A DNA stretch of 64,000 nt from Angiostrongylus vasorum (lineage: Eukaryota > Nematoda > Chromadorea > Rhabditida > Metastrongylidae): positions 620,001 through 684,000 of the forward strand of contig JADANN010000447.1 in assembly GCA_018806985.1 (NCBI GenBank). The letters are read 5' to 3'. This document shows positions 26,166-39,100 of this stretch, piece by piece; position 1 is the first letter of the stretch, and every line of letters begins with the position of its first letter. The position numbers and the translations under genes were made by a program. The notes beneath the pieces are model-generated. The model searched no databases. It had not been told where the DNA came from and was given only the letters and a program-made list of their open reading frames with translations.

Positions 26166-26207
26166 AGATGGGGTGTTCCTAGGAATTCGTTTTACAGTTG
26201 TTATATG

Positions 26208-26312
26208 GCAAATGTGGGTAAACCATCAAATCTCCGAAAAATGGAGATTATGCTGGAGCCCGCACAACCAGTGAGGAGGGGGCAGTCCAAGTACCTAAGT
26301 AAATATATGGAG
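26208..26312 (+). repeat. R390 3'-end fragment
   Basis: GTAAACCATCAAATCTCCG, AAAAATGGAGATTATGCTGG and AGCCCGCACAACCAGTGAGG match only the last quarter of the unit. Confidence 0.55.
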
Positions 26313-26317
26313 AGTGT

Positions 26318-26565
26318 AGCAGTAATTAGAGGTTTCCTGCTAGTCAAACATGGTCCTTGGATCGACTCCATGCCGACGGCCAACCATGCCTCCCATCCAG
26401 CTGGGTGTATAAATTGGTACCATACTGTGGTAGAATAAAAGCAGTGCATTGATACTGAACATAGGTTCCCGAACGTCGTAGTATCGACTAAATTTTCGCA
26501 CAGCCCACCAACAATGCTCGATGGACTCTAAAGTATGGTGCATTCACTACGGACCGATCAACGCT
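26318..26565 (+). repeat. SINE-like repeat, family A (diverged)
   Basis: The body CTCCCATCCAGCTGGG, AAATTGGTACCATACTGTGG and the closing CAACAATGCTCGATGG / GATCAACGCTAAGC align in order with other family A copies. The head is degraded. Confidence 0.4.
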
Positions 26566-26974
26566 AAGCGATCTATAGATTTTTTCCATAATTATCCTTT
26601 GTCGCCTACAATTCTATTACTGATCGATCGGTTGGAACAAGTCGAAGCAAATTCCATCCGCAGGCTCCGTTGTTCGGGGACACAATAAGCACTCATCCTC
26701 TTGCATTCTTCACTTCAGATTCTTTGTTTCTACAGTAATTCTACTCTGCCATACTCCATAGGACTTTGAACAAGACCAGGCACAACATCAGATGTGCTTC
26801 TTAGTTACTAAGGAAAATCAAAGGGTAAGTGAAGGACCGAACTCATCTAGTCATACACACATAGGTGTGTATAAATACCGTTTGTGTATCCCACGTCTTT
26901 AGTGTAGTGCAGCAATTACTTCTAAAAAATCGGCATTACTACCACTTTTTCACCCGATCCACCATCACATCTAT

Positions 26975-27225
26975 TATGTGGATCCCAGCACTTCTTAAGC
27001 ATTCGATCCGTCTCCCTCGTATTCATCATCCACAAAGGTCTTCGAACACATTGCTTGTTGTTTTCGTTCCCGCTTGAGGATTTCTTCTTCTTCACGCATG
27101 GCGTAGAATGCTGGTTGAGTCAATTCTTCTGGTCTTCTTGGAAACAGAGCAGTTAATAAGTTCCAACGAGGATCGGAGGCGAGCGTTAAATTACTGCGAC
27201 ACTACCTACTGCGCTAAAAAGGGCT
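26975..27225 (-). repeat. SINE-like repeat, family B
   Basis: On the minus strand a head with TAGCGCAGTAGGTAG is followed by the tail containing CTTTGTGGATGATGAATACG, AGGGAGACGGATCGAATG and GTGCTGGGATCCAC. The middle body is shortened. Confidence 0.5.
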
Positions 27226-27229
27226 TTTT

Positions 27230-28285
27230 TCAAATTATGAAGTCGGTAAACAGGACATGAAAAGTAGAAATTTATTTTGATCATTAATAAAGAGCTTCGT
27301 GAAGTATAAACAAAACAAATGGGAGGTTACAAGCACCTGTAAGTTCCTTCAGTCCATCGATACAGAAAAATTAATTTAAACTTGATAAAAGAGTGTAAAA
27401 AGGTGAACATACGAGCAGTACAATAAAGGTACGCTTAGTCGAGCTATACATAAAATCTGATAGTGTAAAAAACAGGTACGAAAAATTTAAGACAGGCACT
27501 GAGCAGAATTCTGTGTACAACGACATTTAAGCGACATTGAATGAGAATTCAAAAAGAATAACACCAAATGGACAAGGAAGTTCTAAAAACGTAGAATATT
27601 TCATGGATTAAAGACAGTTGGCGAAACATAAATGTATCGAGAAAGATAACTTCAAACCATCGTGAACGCACTGCCATGAAGTGCCGAACGCACCGTATGT
27701 GCTGTGTCAACGACTGGCCGTCTCACTTTTGAGACTTCGATCCTCGTTTACCGAACAGCGAAAATCGCTTCTCTAAAAAAAAACCTTCCTAAACATTTGT
27801 TTTTTTTCTTCCCGATATCTACCTGCTAAACGATTTTCTTGTTTTCGCAAGAGTAAGACATTAAGATACAAATCAATAAATGTCAATGATTTGTAAACAG
27901 TGATGCTGGAACGTGTGAGCTATGGATTTTCGTCAAGATCAATGGACATTCCATAGAGGACGGTGCACAGTTATCAAACTGTTATGACAACAGGATGACA
28001 TGCCTTGTAAGCATATAAGACCAGAATGATATGTTTATTGCAGGGTAATAATCTTACATGCGCTTATTTCACAGTGCTCCCACCTTAGCCCGAAGTCAAT
28101 TCGTTTCTTGTTGCAAAATTACGAGAAAGCTACATGAAAAATTAGTTTTGCAAAGAACAGTTTTGAATGCTAAGCTAAAACAAACACCCATTATGAACGA
28201 TAGCTGGAAAAAAGTAGTGAAATTACTGTGCTGAACAGATCTAAACACCGATTTGGTGAAGACTTTTACAGATATGTTTGGCATA
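27230..28285. other. intergenic, nothing recognised
   Basis: AT-rich sequence between a family B repeat and a family A repeat, with no supported coding frame. Confidence 0.45.
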
Positions 28286-28289
28286 ATAA

Positions 28290-28512
28290 CGAGCGTGTAG
28301 CGCAGTGATTCGACGTGCCCTGCGATGCGCATAACAGTTGGTTTGCGTCCCGTCTAACCTGTCTCCATCACTCCCTCCAAAGTCGGCAAATTTGTACCAG
28401 ACTTGTTTGGAGGGATAAAAACACGTACATGACAAATCGGTAGCCCACGGTACCTCACTTCAAAGCCAAATAGGCAAACCAATCACCTCTACTCTGCTAC
28501 CAATGCTATCAA
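28290..28512 (+). repeat. SINE-like repeat, family A
   Basis: Head GAGCGTGTAGCGCAGTGATT with an A box, body CTCCCTCCAAAGTCGGC and AAATTTGTACCAGACTTG, then a short tail with AATCACCTC. Confidence 0.5.
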
Positions 28513-28589
28513 TAACAATACAGTATCAAAACGTTCCACCTGACATTACCATGCAAATGTTTTTATAACAACTAAAACTAAACAACCTA

Positions 28590-28780
28590 CTCTCGCTTTT
28601 CAAAGATTCAGTGTCATGACTTGGAATGCTTGTCGATGACTGCGGTGGTCTACCGCATTGGTTGTTCTCCACCCAAGAGATGAACTCCACGCTCTCCGTC
28701 CTTCGACCATCACGAACTTGTGGTGGTGGTGTCTCACGGGTGTAGTTCGATGCAGACAATTCTCGATAAGCAAGAGTTTC
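28590..28780 (-). CDS. possible extra or alternative 3' exon, or small neighbour gene
   Basis: After an ACTTTTATAG acceptor (AG at 28782-28781) a phase-0 frame reads ETLAYRELSASNYTRETPPP, then QVRDGRRTESVEFISWVENN and PPQSSTSIPSHDTESLKSES. The composition is protein-like (Pro/Ser/Thr-rich, balanced charge) and unlike the repeats around it. It lies about 1 kb 3' of the sma-1 stop on the same strand. It cannot follow exon 26 directly, because the phase gives an early stop. It could follow exon 27 only if a weak internal donor (GAA|GTGGAT) is used. I do not recognise a domain. Confidence 0.3.
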
Positions 28781-29812
28781 CTATAAAAGTCTATGTGAAT
28801 AACAAAGCTTCCAAATGTTTACATTTCAACATTCGTTTAGAAAATTCACCCATACACCATAAATGAGTTATAAAAAACTAATCCAATCAAATATGCTTGA
28901 CATCGAATATAAAACCAAAATAACGCCGCATTTTTAATAGAAATGTAGCATTTGTTGTGAAAACAAGATCTTCCTGGCTTTTCAGTCATAAGCAAACAGA
29001 AATCAACAATCTACACATAGTCTACTCTTTCAACAGCCATAAATTCGCTTTTCTCAATGTAAAACCCATAAATTCGTTAGTAATGTAAACGAGAAAGTGA
29101 AACTCGAATATCCACTGTCTAAGAAAGTTGGACTGAAAACGCACCGTATAGCCGTTCGAAGATGTAGGTGAATGTATTGTAGACGATGCTGTAGCGGTAT
29201 ACGAATTCGTAGCGCTTCCTATGGATAAATAATTCCTAAGAAACTTTCAAAAAAGAGAAAAAAAATCCTTCATAAAACTGGGGTTGACTAGGGTCGTCCA
29301 TATTATTCATATATTAAAGCTTGTTCACTTGGTTGAAAAGTGAAATTAAGTTCATAGACAACACATGCTACATATGTGGTTTATGTGCAATAGTGCTATC
29401 AACTATGTAAAATTATTCGCAATTGACGATCCAGAAACCCACTCTGTTGATTGAACACACAGTACTGAAGTGCATAGTTTGTGGAATCTCCTAACTTAAG
29501 ATGTTGGACGTTTAAAGAACTTTCGTGGACACGTTCGGATAACTGGCTGTGCAGAACAGTGCGATCATGTTAGCAACGCACAAATAAATAAAACACAACT
29601 TTTGCTTCAGAAATGTGAGATAGTTGGTGTAAATGATACAAAAATACTACAGCCGTTTGTTAGCAGCCGTAATACTGTTCATTTCACCGAAGTTCAAAAT
29701 CATATTAAAAAAAGCGGCTCCTTTAACAACTTGACATGATACATCTTTTGCGCCCACCGGTTAGTACCAAACGACGGACAGAAACCTTCTTTGCGATGTC
29801 GTTAGTCATTCT

Positions 29813-30135
29813 TTACATCCAAGACATTCGTGCCAATGGAGAACTGTTATACAAACCCTTCAGATCGCCTTTCGAGACTTCATCCACTTCCTCCATGTCG
29901 CCGTAGATGCTCTCAGCATAAATCGATTGTCGTCCGCTTGCTCGCCGAACAACTGTGGCCTTCCGTGGTTCGAAGAGTGCGGGCATATGGGAAAAGGAAT
30001 TCGTCAATGAGTTCACTAGTTCCACCCCTATCGGTTGGCCCAAACGGACACCTCTTGGGAGAGTGGAGCATAAGCGAATGGATGCCTCCACATGGGTCGA
30101 TGCTCCACGCGGTAGTGAATTGTAATCATTGCACT
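29813..30135 (-). CDS. sma-1: sma-1 exon 27: C-terminal tail and stop
   Basis: The acceptor TTCTTCTAG ends at 30136, and the exon starts with two bases that complete the split codon left by exon 26 (C|AG, Gln). The frame stays open for 106 codons to TAA at 29815-29813. It reads through [38 protein letters not shown], and the acidic [20 protein letters not shown] to [10 protein letters not shown]. The alternative acceptor two bases later hits a stop at once. The tail has no recognised domain. Phase, acceptor and composition support it, but an alternative 3' end using the coding-like block at 28.6-28.8 kb cannot be excluded. Confidence 0.75.
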
Positions 30136-33100
30136 CTAGAAGAACAATTCCCTAAGAATTCGTCAATTCTTTGAAATTCATTCTTTCCATTGATCATTTT
30201 CAACATTTTCTCAGAATTTCGATGAAACGGAGTTGAAGAAAAAGCCATATATAACTACTAAGGTCATCAAACAATAGCAGAAATAAGATCATCGTACAAT
30301 AATGCGCGTTGTATTACTGTTAAAATCCTTTTTGAAATAAATACGATCAACTTCTCTCCTAATTCATTCAAACCCTTAGCATCTTACATAAAGATAACGC
30401 CTTAACTAGAAGTGTGCTCCTTTCTAAAAAGTGGTTCCTCCTTATAATTTTCATTTTACTTTTCATTTTATTTCAATTACCTAGGAAATATTTTTGTCCA
30501 CTATAGGAAAAGATCTGGAAAAGTATGAAGAAATGGAGAAAAATATGGAAAGCTTAGAAGCTCTTCAAAAAATCATAATCATGCACATAAAACCGATGAT
30601 TCGCAACCCTAAAACCATGGCTGCAATAACATGTAGTTTTAAGAGGAAGAAAAGCTTTCCACTTACGCATCATTTGGTCATGATTACGGGCACCATCAGA
30701 AGCATCGAAAGCGGATACTCGCGAAATTGGACGAGATTCCTCATCCAGTGTCCCACGACGCATTCGCACCGGTGGAACATCATCACTGGATAGGGATCCG
30801 GTATCGTAACGTCGTAACGGCGGTATTGGGGCCGCCTCGGTAGGTTGATATGAATAAGATCTCAGTTGGTTACTGGGTGCCAGTTCTGCATGAAATTTAA
30901 CCTTTGCAACCCATTCTAGCATTTGTCGCTCATCAGCGCATGCAAACACGTATTCCGCACCATCTTGAGTTGCCAATCTGAACGCATGCTTTCTTTTCAC
31001 ATATTCTGGGAACGGCTCACAGCGTGCACCGTAGATATACACAGGTGCAGCCGCCGCAAGATTTCCATAAAGTGCTGATTCATCCTTGAAAAAACACATC
31101 AGCTGACCACAAAGAATGGTGTAGTAGTTCTTCCATGATCGTATTGTCGCTTTTTTACCGCCAGTTTGTAAATCTTGTTTACGGTCGAGGAAGCCTCTCA
31201 TATCAATGGCACCCATGTCTTCCCAACGGCTTGTGCTACTTCTTGAGACGGATCTTCCTCTACGAGTGTTGAACGATGGTGTTTTCTTCATGTCAACATC
31301 AGCCGAAGAGATTATCGGAGCGTTCACGCTCGAAGCGACTATAGTTGAAGGTCCTCCAACCATGACTGTTTCGCAAAGAGCAGAAGTTTTGCTCCTTTCC
31401 GCTCTGTCTATTTTTCGCGGCAAAGTTTGACTCGATAAATCATCATTGGTAGTAGGTCGAAGCAGTGAGATTTCCTGAGTTTTTCGTCTCTCCCTCTCCT
31501 GGCGGCGATTGGCTAGAATCTGTCCCTTTTCAACCACCTTTATCGTATCACGACGTTTCTGGTCTTCTTCAGCAATGCGTGATCGCTCAACCTCCTTTCT
31601 TCTAAGGCGGCTGAAGTTTTGTTCGATGAGAGTAAGGCGTTTAACCATTTCACAACGATCTACTTGGGTGTCCAGTGTCACTAGGAAATCATCAAAGTCA
31701 CGAAGATGAGCTTCGGCGCTTTCCACACTTTCGATATGACGCCAGTCATCAGCAAGCATTCGTTCTCTCTCAAGCAACCACTGTTCCAGCTGGGTAGCGT
31801 TTAGTTTCCATCTTTGGCAATCCAAATTCTCGTTGTACAATTCATGACGGTCTTTCCACACTTCACAAAGAACTGCCCATGATCTTTCGAGAGTTCTGAC
31901 CTTTTCGCCAATTTCTTGAGACAACACATGACCCGCCTGGACCACATGTCTTCCCTGACGAGCGAACTCATCTATATGTGCCTTTCGCCCTTGCATCTCA
32001 AGGTTATACTCGTCGTGACGCCGTCCCAGTGCTTCGCACCCAATAACGTCTCGTGGCAACTGCTCAGAAGTCATCATTGCCTGCATTTTTTTCATCCACT
32101 GCATAAGTTCACGATATTCCTGGAAATATGCCTGCATGCTTTCCATATGCTGAAGACGTTCATGATGCCTTCTTGCACCTTCCAAAATGTCTTTTAGTTG
32201 TTCTTCCATGTCCATCTTCCTTACTTCAAGGTGTTCACGAGTATTCGGAAATGCCGTCCACAGCCGCTCGGCCTCACGGCATAGTTCGGCAACCTGTTTC
32301 TCAACAGCTCTCATGCCATGCACAAACTCGTCATGGCGTTGCATTTGAACCTTTATGGTGGCAAGATCGACATGAGCAAGCTCTTCGTTCTCCATCGCAA
32401 CTCCAGTTGCCTCTTTATCCTGCAGCCAATTTAGTGTCTCATCGGCTTCTTGGTCAAATCGATGTACTTGACGTGCACCAGCCAACGCATGCTGTCGCTC
32501 AGTGGCCGCTTCGTTAACGGAAGTCCAGAGACTTTGCAGATCTGTACCTTTGGCACGAATTGAAGCTGCATATGGATGACCACTTCTCAGAAGCTCTTCT
32601 TGCGCTCGCTGCACTGCCGCTACCCGCTCACCGGCAGCTGCCAATTCCCGAACAACAGTCTCGAACTTTTCAGTGAGTTGTACACAATCCTCGAGGTCTC
32701 TGCCATAGTCCTCAGAAGAAGCCAAGTGCTCCTTATCATGAAGCCAATCTGAGAGATCATCAACCTGTCGAACAAATCGGTGGTACCTGCCAGCGTCAAC
32801 GAGTTGTGTACGCCTTCTATTGCACTCCTTGACAAGTTGAGCATACGCAGTTTCCAATTTCGCTTGACGAGCGGCGATCTGGTTGGCATCTTGATGATCT
32901 TGTAGTGAATCGCAGCGTACTCTAAGTCGCTCAAGTTCATCTCGGAATTTAGCTACCTCCTTATCTAGAACAGTTAGCCGTCGTAAGTAACCTTCGGCAG
33001 AATTTTGGTCACGGCCAGTTTCTTGATTAGCTGCCACTGGCATTTGGTCTCTTATCCATTGCTCTGCTTCTGCTGCTTCCGTGTAGTACTCATGGCTATC

Positions 33101-36100
33101 AACGGCTTGCTGTAAACGAGTACGACGAACCGACGCTGCATCTTTAACAGATAACAGCGCTGTGGCCAGTTGGTCGATCATCTTTTCGATTTGAGACGAT
33201 GCAAAATGTTTTGCACGCACCATAGCCACACCCCTTGATTCGATCTCATGGATACCAGCTTGTCGCGATTCAAGCTCTTTTTCAAGTGCTGCATGCTTTT
33301 TTTGAAGACTATGAGCAGCATGCAAACTGTCACCGCACTCCTGACTCCGTGCCAATGGCAGCTTATCGGCAAGCCATTCCAGCTCCTCTTCTGCACACGC
33401 AGTCCATTCGTACATGGCGTGCGCATCACGCAAATTCTCTCTCCTGATTAATACCGGCTCGCTTATCGATGAATACCGCGCGTCAACCTGTTCAGCAGCA
33501 CGAAGGATGATATCAGATGTTGGCGAGCCCAAAGTTTTAATTTCACGAGCCTTCTGCATCAAATCACGCACAACATCGGCTCGCCCTCGGATCTCGGCAT
33601 CCAAAGCATCTAGTTTTTTCATCAAATGTTCGACCGAAACAAGATCACGACCATGATCTTCAGAGGCAAGTTCAGCTTCAATCCGATCAAGCCACTTTTC
33701 CATATCCTCTACCTTACGTTGAAGTGTATGAGCCTCGTATGCTTCGCGAAGACGCTGGGTTTTCAGCGCCGATTTTGTGCGCAGTTCGTCCCAACCACTG
33801 CGGAGTTCACCAAGTTGAGCGCGTACCTGGTCACTCATGAAGTGTTTCTCCTTAATTAGCTGTTCACCTTGAGCTTCTACAGCCACTAAACGCTTCTCAT
33901 TCTCTATGAGTTCAGAATCAAATGCCAGATGCTTTTGAAGTTTAGCTCGTAGGTTCGTCGGGTCGAGGTAAGATTCATCATAGGCCAGCTGCAACTTTGC
34001 ATTGATCCAGGTGATCAGTTCACCACAGGAACGGATAAAATCATGGTACTTCTTGCTATCGCAGAGAAGACCGCGCCGACGTGACGACAACTCCAGCATC
34101 GATGCATATCGTTGCATAACTTCTTCACATCTAGCCTCGATATCACTTCGGTATTCATTGTCGCCTGAGATTAACTGCATAGCATCTGCCTTTAAGCATT
34201 CAAGCTTCTCACTTTGCTTTCGAACAGTTTCTTCGAACGCGTCATGTGATTTGATGAGCATCTGCACCACATCTGGTGCATCACCAATATCACCTTGCTT
34301 CAACAAATTTTCCTTGTCCGCAAGCCATCGCTCACACATAGATGCTTGATCACACCATTGTAACCACTCTAGCATACGTTGCAGTGATGCCTTCTCTGAT
34401 TCCCATGTCTGCCTCAACTGGTGTTCCGAATTTTGAACGCGTTTGTGAGCTCGCTGTACTTCCGATTTGTGCTCTGGTTGTTCTGCTATGAGACTTTGGC
34501 CCTCTTCGTGAAGTACATGGAGTTCATCTTGGCGACCGTCAATCTCAGCTCTTCGTTCAGCGTGTTGGGCTATCAGCTGCTCCGCTTCAGCGCTAGTCTT
34601 TGGTGATTGGTAAGACGTCATTTTATTGCGAAGTTGCATCGCCCACTGCTCCGCTTTTTTCACTTGGTCTATGTATTTGTGAAGTTTGTATGACTTATCC
34701 AAATATTCATTTCGCAATTCTGCGGCTTGGCTCAGCTCTTTCCAGCTCTCTTCTAGTTTCTTGAGAGAATCAAGTACTGTATGCTTAAGCGGTGGCTTCT
34801 TAGCGAGTATGTTCTGTGCATCTTTATCATGAGCTATGAGTTTCTGATGAATAGCACTCATATCACGTTCAAGAGCCGTCTGCTTTCGCAAGAGAGCATC
34901 AACCGTAGCAAAGTCTCTTCCGTAGTCATCGCTTCGCATCGCAGCAATTTTCTCATGAATTCTCTCGTTAGTATCATCGACATCATGGTTAAAACCGTGA
35001 ACTTCCAATGCAGCTACGAGTTCTCGGCGATATGCAGCCAGTTTCCCATGCAAGGCATCCCACGTATGGTTAAGATGTTGTTGTTGTTGTTGCACCTCCT
35101 CACGACTGGTTCTTCCTTGGCCTATGAGTTTCTCTCCGAGCCGATTTACTTGCTCAAGGGTTTGTTCATCTACTGAAGAATCAGCTTTGGTACCATCCAG
35201 TCGATCAAGCAGAACTTTACAGTGTTCAAGATCACGTCCCATATCAGCAGCTGTGACCATCAATTCCCTTTCGTGAGCCCAAGATAAAACACGTTCGACT
35301 AGTTGTCTGAATGTAAGAAGATCTCGTGCTTCTTCAAGAGCTCGCGACTGTTCTCCGCAAGCATCCACAAGTGCCAACCAACGATTATATAGACCATCAC
35401 AACGAGAGGTAATTCCAGCATCGCGATGCTTAGTATGAAGCTCCTTTCCTCTTTGAAGTACTTGTTCTACCCGTTTACGGTTCGCTGCCATTTCTGCCTC
35501 AAGTGCCTGGTGCTTCTGTAATCGCTTCATCTTGTCCTCTATCGAACTACATTGTCCTTGACGCTCCTTTTCTAGCCGAATTCCCTTTAATTTTTCATCA
35601 ATCCATGCTTCGGTGTCCGCCACGTCGCGATCGAATGTTGCCACCATAAAGGCATCATTAAGCACAGTATGCCGCTGTTCGACGTCCCGATGTAGAAGAG
35701 ATAATGCGTCGTGAACTTTTTTCTTCGAAATCTCAATGTTGTTCTTCTCCATGTGATTTCGCGAAATCAATTCATTGGCAGTACGATCCAGCGCTTTCGT
35801 TCTCTCATCCATCGTCGATAGCGCTTTCTCGAAAGTGTCTAAACGCTTCATTTGACCTTCAACATCGGCTACACTTCCTCCAACAGCTAACTGACGTAAC
35901 GTAGCACGTTTGGCAGCTATGAGAGTAAGGATTTGATTCGCTTCCTGTTGGAAAGCATGCCATTGAACCAATTGAACTAAGTAGCTTCCTAGAAGCTCCC
36001 ACTCGGATCGAAGGTGTTCCAACGCAGTATTGATCTGATGTACCTTCTTCTCAATGTTATGCGAATCAAAATGACCACGTTGGATCATCGCCTGACCAGA

Positions 36101-39100
36101 CCGCGCCACTTTCTCAAACTCGGGTGCTCGTGTTGTGATTTCACCATACAATCGAGAGTGTTCCTTTTGGAGAACTTCCGCTTGTTGTAGGCCGTTTACT
36201 TGCATCTCGGACTGCATATCAGCGATTGTTATATCAGCCCATGCCAGCAGGTCACGTACATCGGTGTTGAAGCGATGCATATCTCTCGCAGCGCGCAGCT
36301 CATCACGTCTGTCTTCAATGGCGTTTTGCAGCTCCTGCCAACTCTCGGCGAGTTCCACTTGTTGCTGCGCAATGTGCTCAGCATTTCCGCCAGGATATGC
36401 TTCCTTCAGGCGAGCGGACTCCGCAAGAAGATTCTGCAGCTGAGACTGCATCCCAGCGACTTCCTTTTCAAGCGTCTCATGTTTCTGACTTAGTGATTTG
36501 GCCTGCTGCATATTCCTTCCCTTATCACGACAAATATTTGCACGCTTGTCCGCAACCCATTCCTCGTGCTCCAGAACATCTTGATTGAAACGATGAAGTT
36601 CTTCAGCAGCAGCCAATTTAGATTCGCGCGATTCAATGTAGTCTAAGAGCAGTGTCCAAACAGATCTTAGTTTTTCTTGTTTCTTCAGGATATCTCTTCC
36701 AAACGGTGGATTTCTCCTTAGAAGTGCATTGGCGGCAGCCTCACACGACACAAATCGTTCACTGCCAGTTCTAACGCTTTGTTTAAAGTCTTCGAAACGC
36801 GACTGCAATTCCTTAAAGTGCTCATAGTCGTCTCCATACTCTTCGTTCATCGCCGTTTGAAGCTGTTCATTTATCCACTGTTCAAGATCGGCACTTTCGC
36901 GCATATACTCAAACAAGTGCACACTATCCTCTAGGGCGCGACGACGTTCCTCTGCCAGTCGACTAAGTCGGTCAAATTCAGTTTCAAGTTCCTCCTGTCT
37001 AACAGCGAAGCGTTCAACCTTCGGACGATGAGAGTTTATTAGCTCAGAACATTTGGTCGACAGTTTTTCTAGCCATTGTCGATATGTTTGCATATCTTTC
37101 TGCAGAGCGCGGTGTTTCGCAAGAAGCTTTTGAGCCGCGTCTTCATCCTGACCGTAGTTGCTGGATTCTAAAGCCGTTCTCTTCTCATTCATCCAAGACT
37201 CCACCTCTGCAGCATCAAACATATACTGTTGCTCTTTCACTCCCCAGTCGACAACTTGGCGACGCCTTCGGACTAGCTGGGTCAGATGCGCCCACGCTCC
37301 AGCGAGCTGCTCGCATTTTGTTTTTATTTGTCCTGCTGCCTTATGTCCCACTCTGATAAGTGATTCTCCTTGCGCTATTGTCGCCTCAATATGACCCGAA
37401 TGCTTTTGGATTTCGGCTTCTAACTGGTCCTGTTTCTTCACCATGTTTAGTGCTTCGGTCAGATTACGTCCAGTGTCTTCGGAACAAGCTATAGGTTTCT
37501 TCTCTGAAATCCACTGAAGCTCACAATCTACATCGAACGAAAGCTGGTGCCATTTCCTAGATTCCTCAAGTGCATCTCGTCGGATACATACTGGACCTTC
37601 GAGGTTTTCAAACCGTTTTAGCAACGCACCAACAGTGTGATTTATTTTTTCAGAGTCAAAGTGACCCTGCTCAGCCATTTTTCGACCACGGTTGTAGATG
37701 TCTGCAAGTCTTTTTTCATACAGACCCATTTCTTGTTCTAGAACGGAGTGTTTTTGTATCAAATCTTTTACAGCTCTGAGATCTGATCCGAGATCATCAG
37801 ACTTGAGTGCAGTCTCCAACTCATCTAATTTAGCGTGAGCATCTTCGAGAACACGATTCAGGCCCTTCTGGTCCGCTGCTTGACGAAGTTTTTCACCTTT
37901 ACGCCCAACTGCATCTCGTAATTCTGCCCATTCGGAATTCAGGCGTTTCAGAATACGATCAATATTCACAGACTCATAGTGCTTTTGACTTATTAGAATC
38001 GTACCGACCCTGTTGATTTGAGCAACCCTGGACGAATTAGCTCCAACTTCTGCTTCGAAAGCTTCGTGTTTCAGCAGCTTGTTCGCGATTGAAGTGAGGT
38101 CCCTATGCGACTCATCGTTGGCGAGCTTCTTCTTATCATGAATCCACGCGATCATCTCTTCTGCATCTCTATTCATGCGCTGATATTCAAGTGAAGCCTC
38201 CAAACACGCTCGACGTTGCGCTGCCATTCGGCGGATTGCCACGCGACGTGCCAACACATCTTCACGTCGCTTGTCGATATAAGCACTCTCAGAATGATGA
38301 TTCCTAATAAGATCATCGGCATTTCTAGAAAACGCGACCAAACGTCCCTCTTGAGCATCAAGCTTTGCTTCTAAGTCTTTATGACGTTTTAGCAGATTCT
38401 CAACGGATTCTACCGAGTCTCCTAATTCAGCATAGTCAAGGAAAGCCTCATGACCCTTCGTGGTAGCGTCGATTCGTTCCGCTTCACGATTGAACAACTG
38501 TAGGTCCAGCTGCTCTTTTAGCTGAGCATCGCGCATTCTATACATATCCTTCACACCATTTACTTCCAAAATAAGATGTTGCAGCTGAGCTTCGACTTCG
38601 CGAAGACGGGGATTCTTATCAAGCAAACGACGCCCCAACTCCATCACATAGTCCACCTCATATTTCTTGTCCTTGATTTCTTCACCAAGTTCATAGTGTT
38701 TCTTTAGGAGTTCCTCCGCTTGTTGAACATCCAAAGCACGAACGTCATCAGCAAGAGCTTTCTTAGTACGATCGACCCAGATGAGAACATCTTTCAGCGC
38801 TGTCTCAAACATTTCCTGCCCTTGAGATTGCTCAGCAATTTTAATTTTCTCATGAGCCCTACGCAGAAGATCTGCATGCAAAGCACGAAGCTCTGAGATC
38901 TGACGTCCAATAGCGGCAGCTTCTTCTGGATTCTTCTTCTTCACCTCGGCTGCAAGTTTCTCCAAATAGAGGATCTTATCTTCAAGGGGTTTCAAGTCGC
39001 GCTCCAAGTTTTGCAGACTCTTCAAGTCATTTGGATTTCTATCCAGGAGATCAAATTTCCCCTGCATCCATTCCCTTGCATCCTCGCAAGATGACTCAAA

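Noticed and set aside
30554..30666. Extension of the large spectrin frame beyond 30667 (tail ending HDYDFLKSF)
   Set aside because: A perfect GTAAGT donor at 30666 precedes it, the tail is unrelated to spectrin C-termini, and the next exon joins in phase from an ideal acceptor.
35076..35092. CAG/CTG-type repeat expansion (glutamine run) in the spectrin exon
   Set aside because: Only five glutamines in a repeat helix; ordinary length variation.
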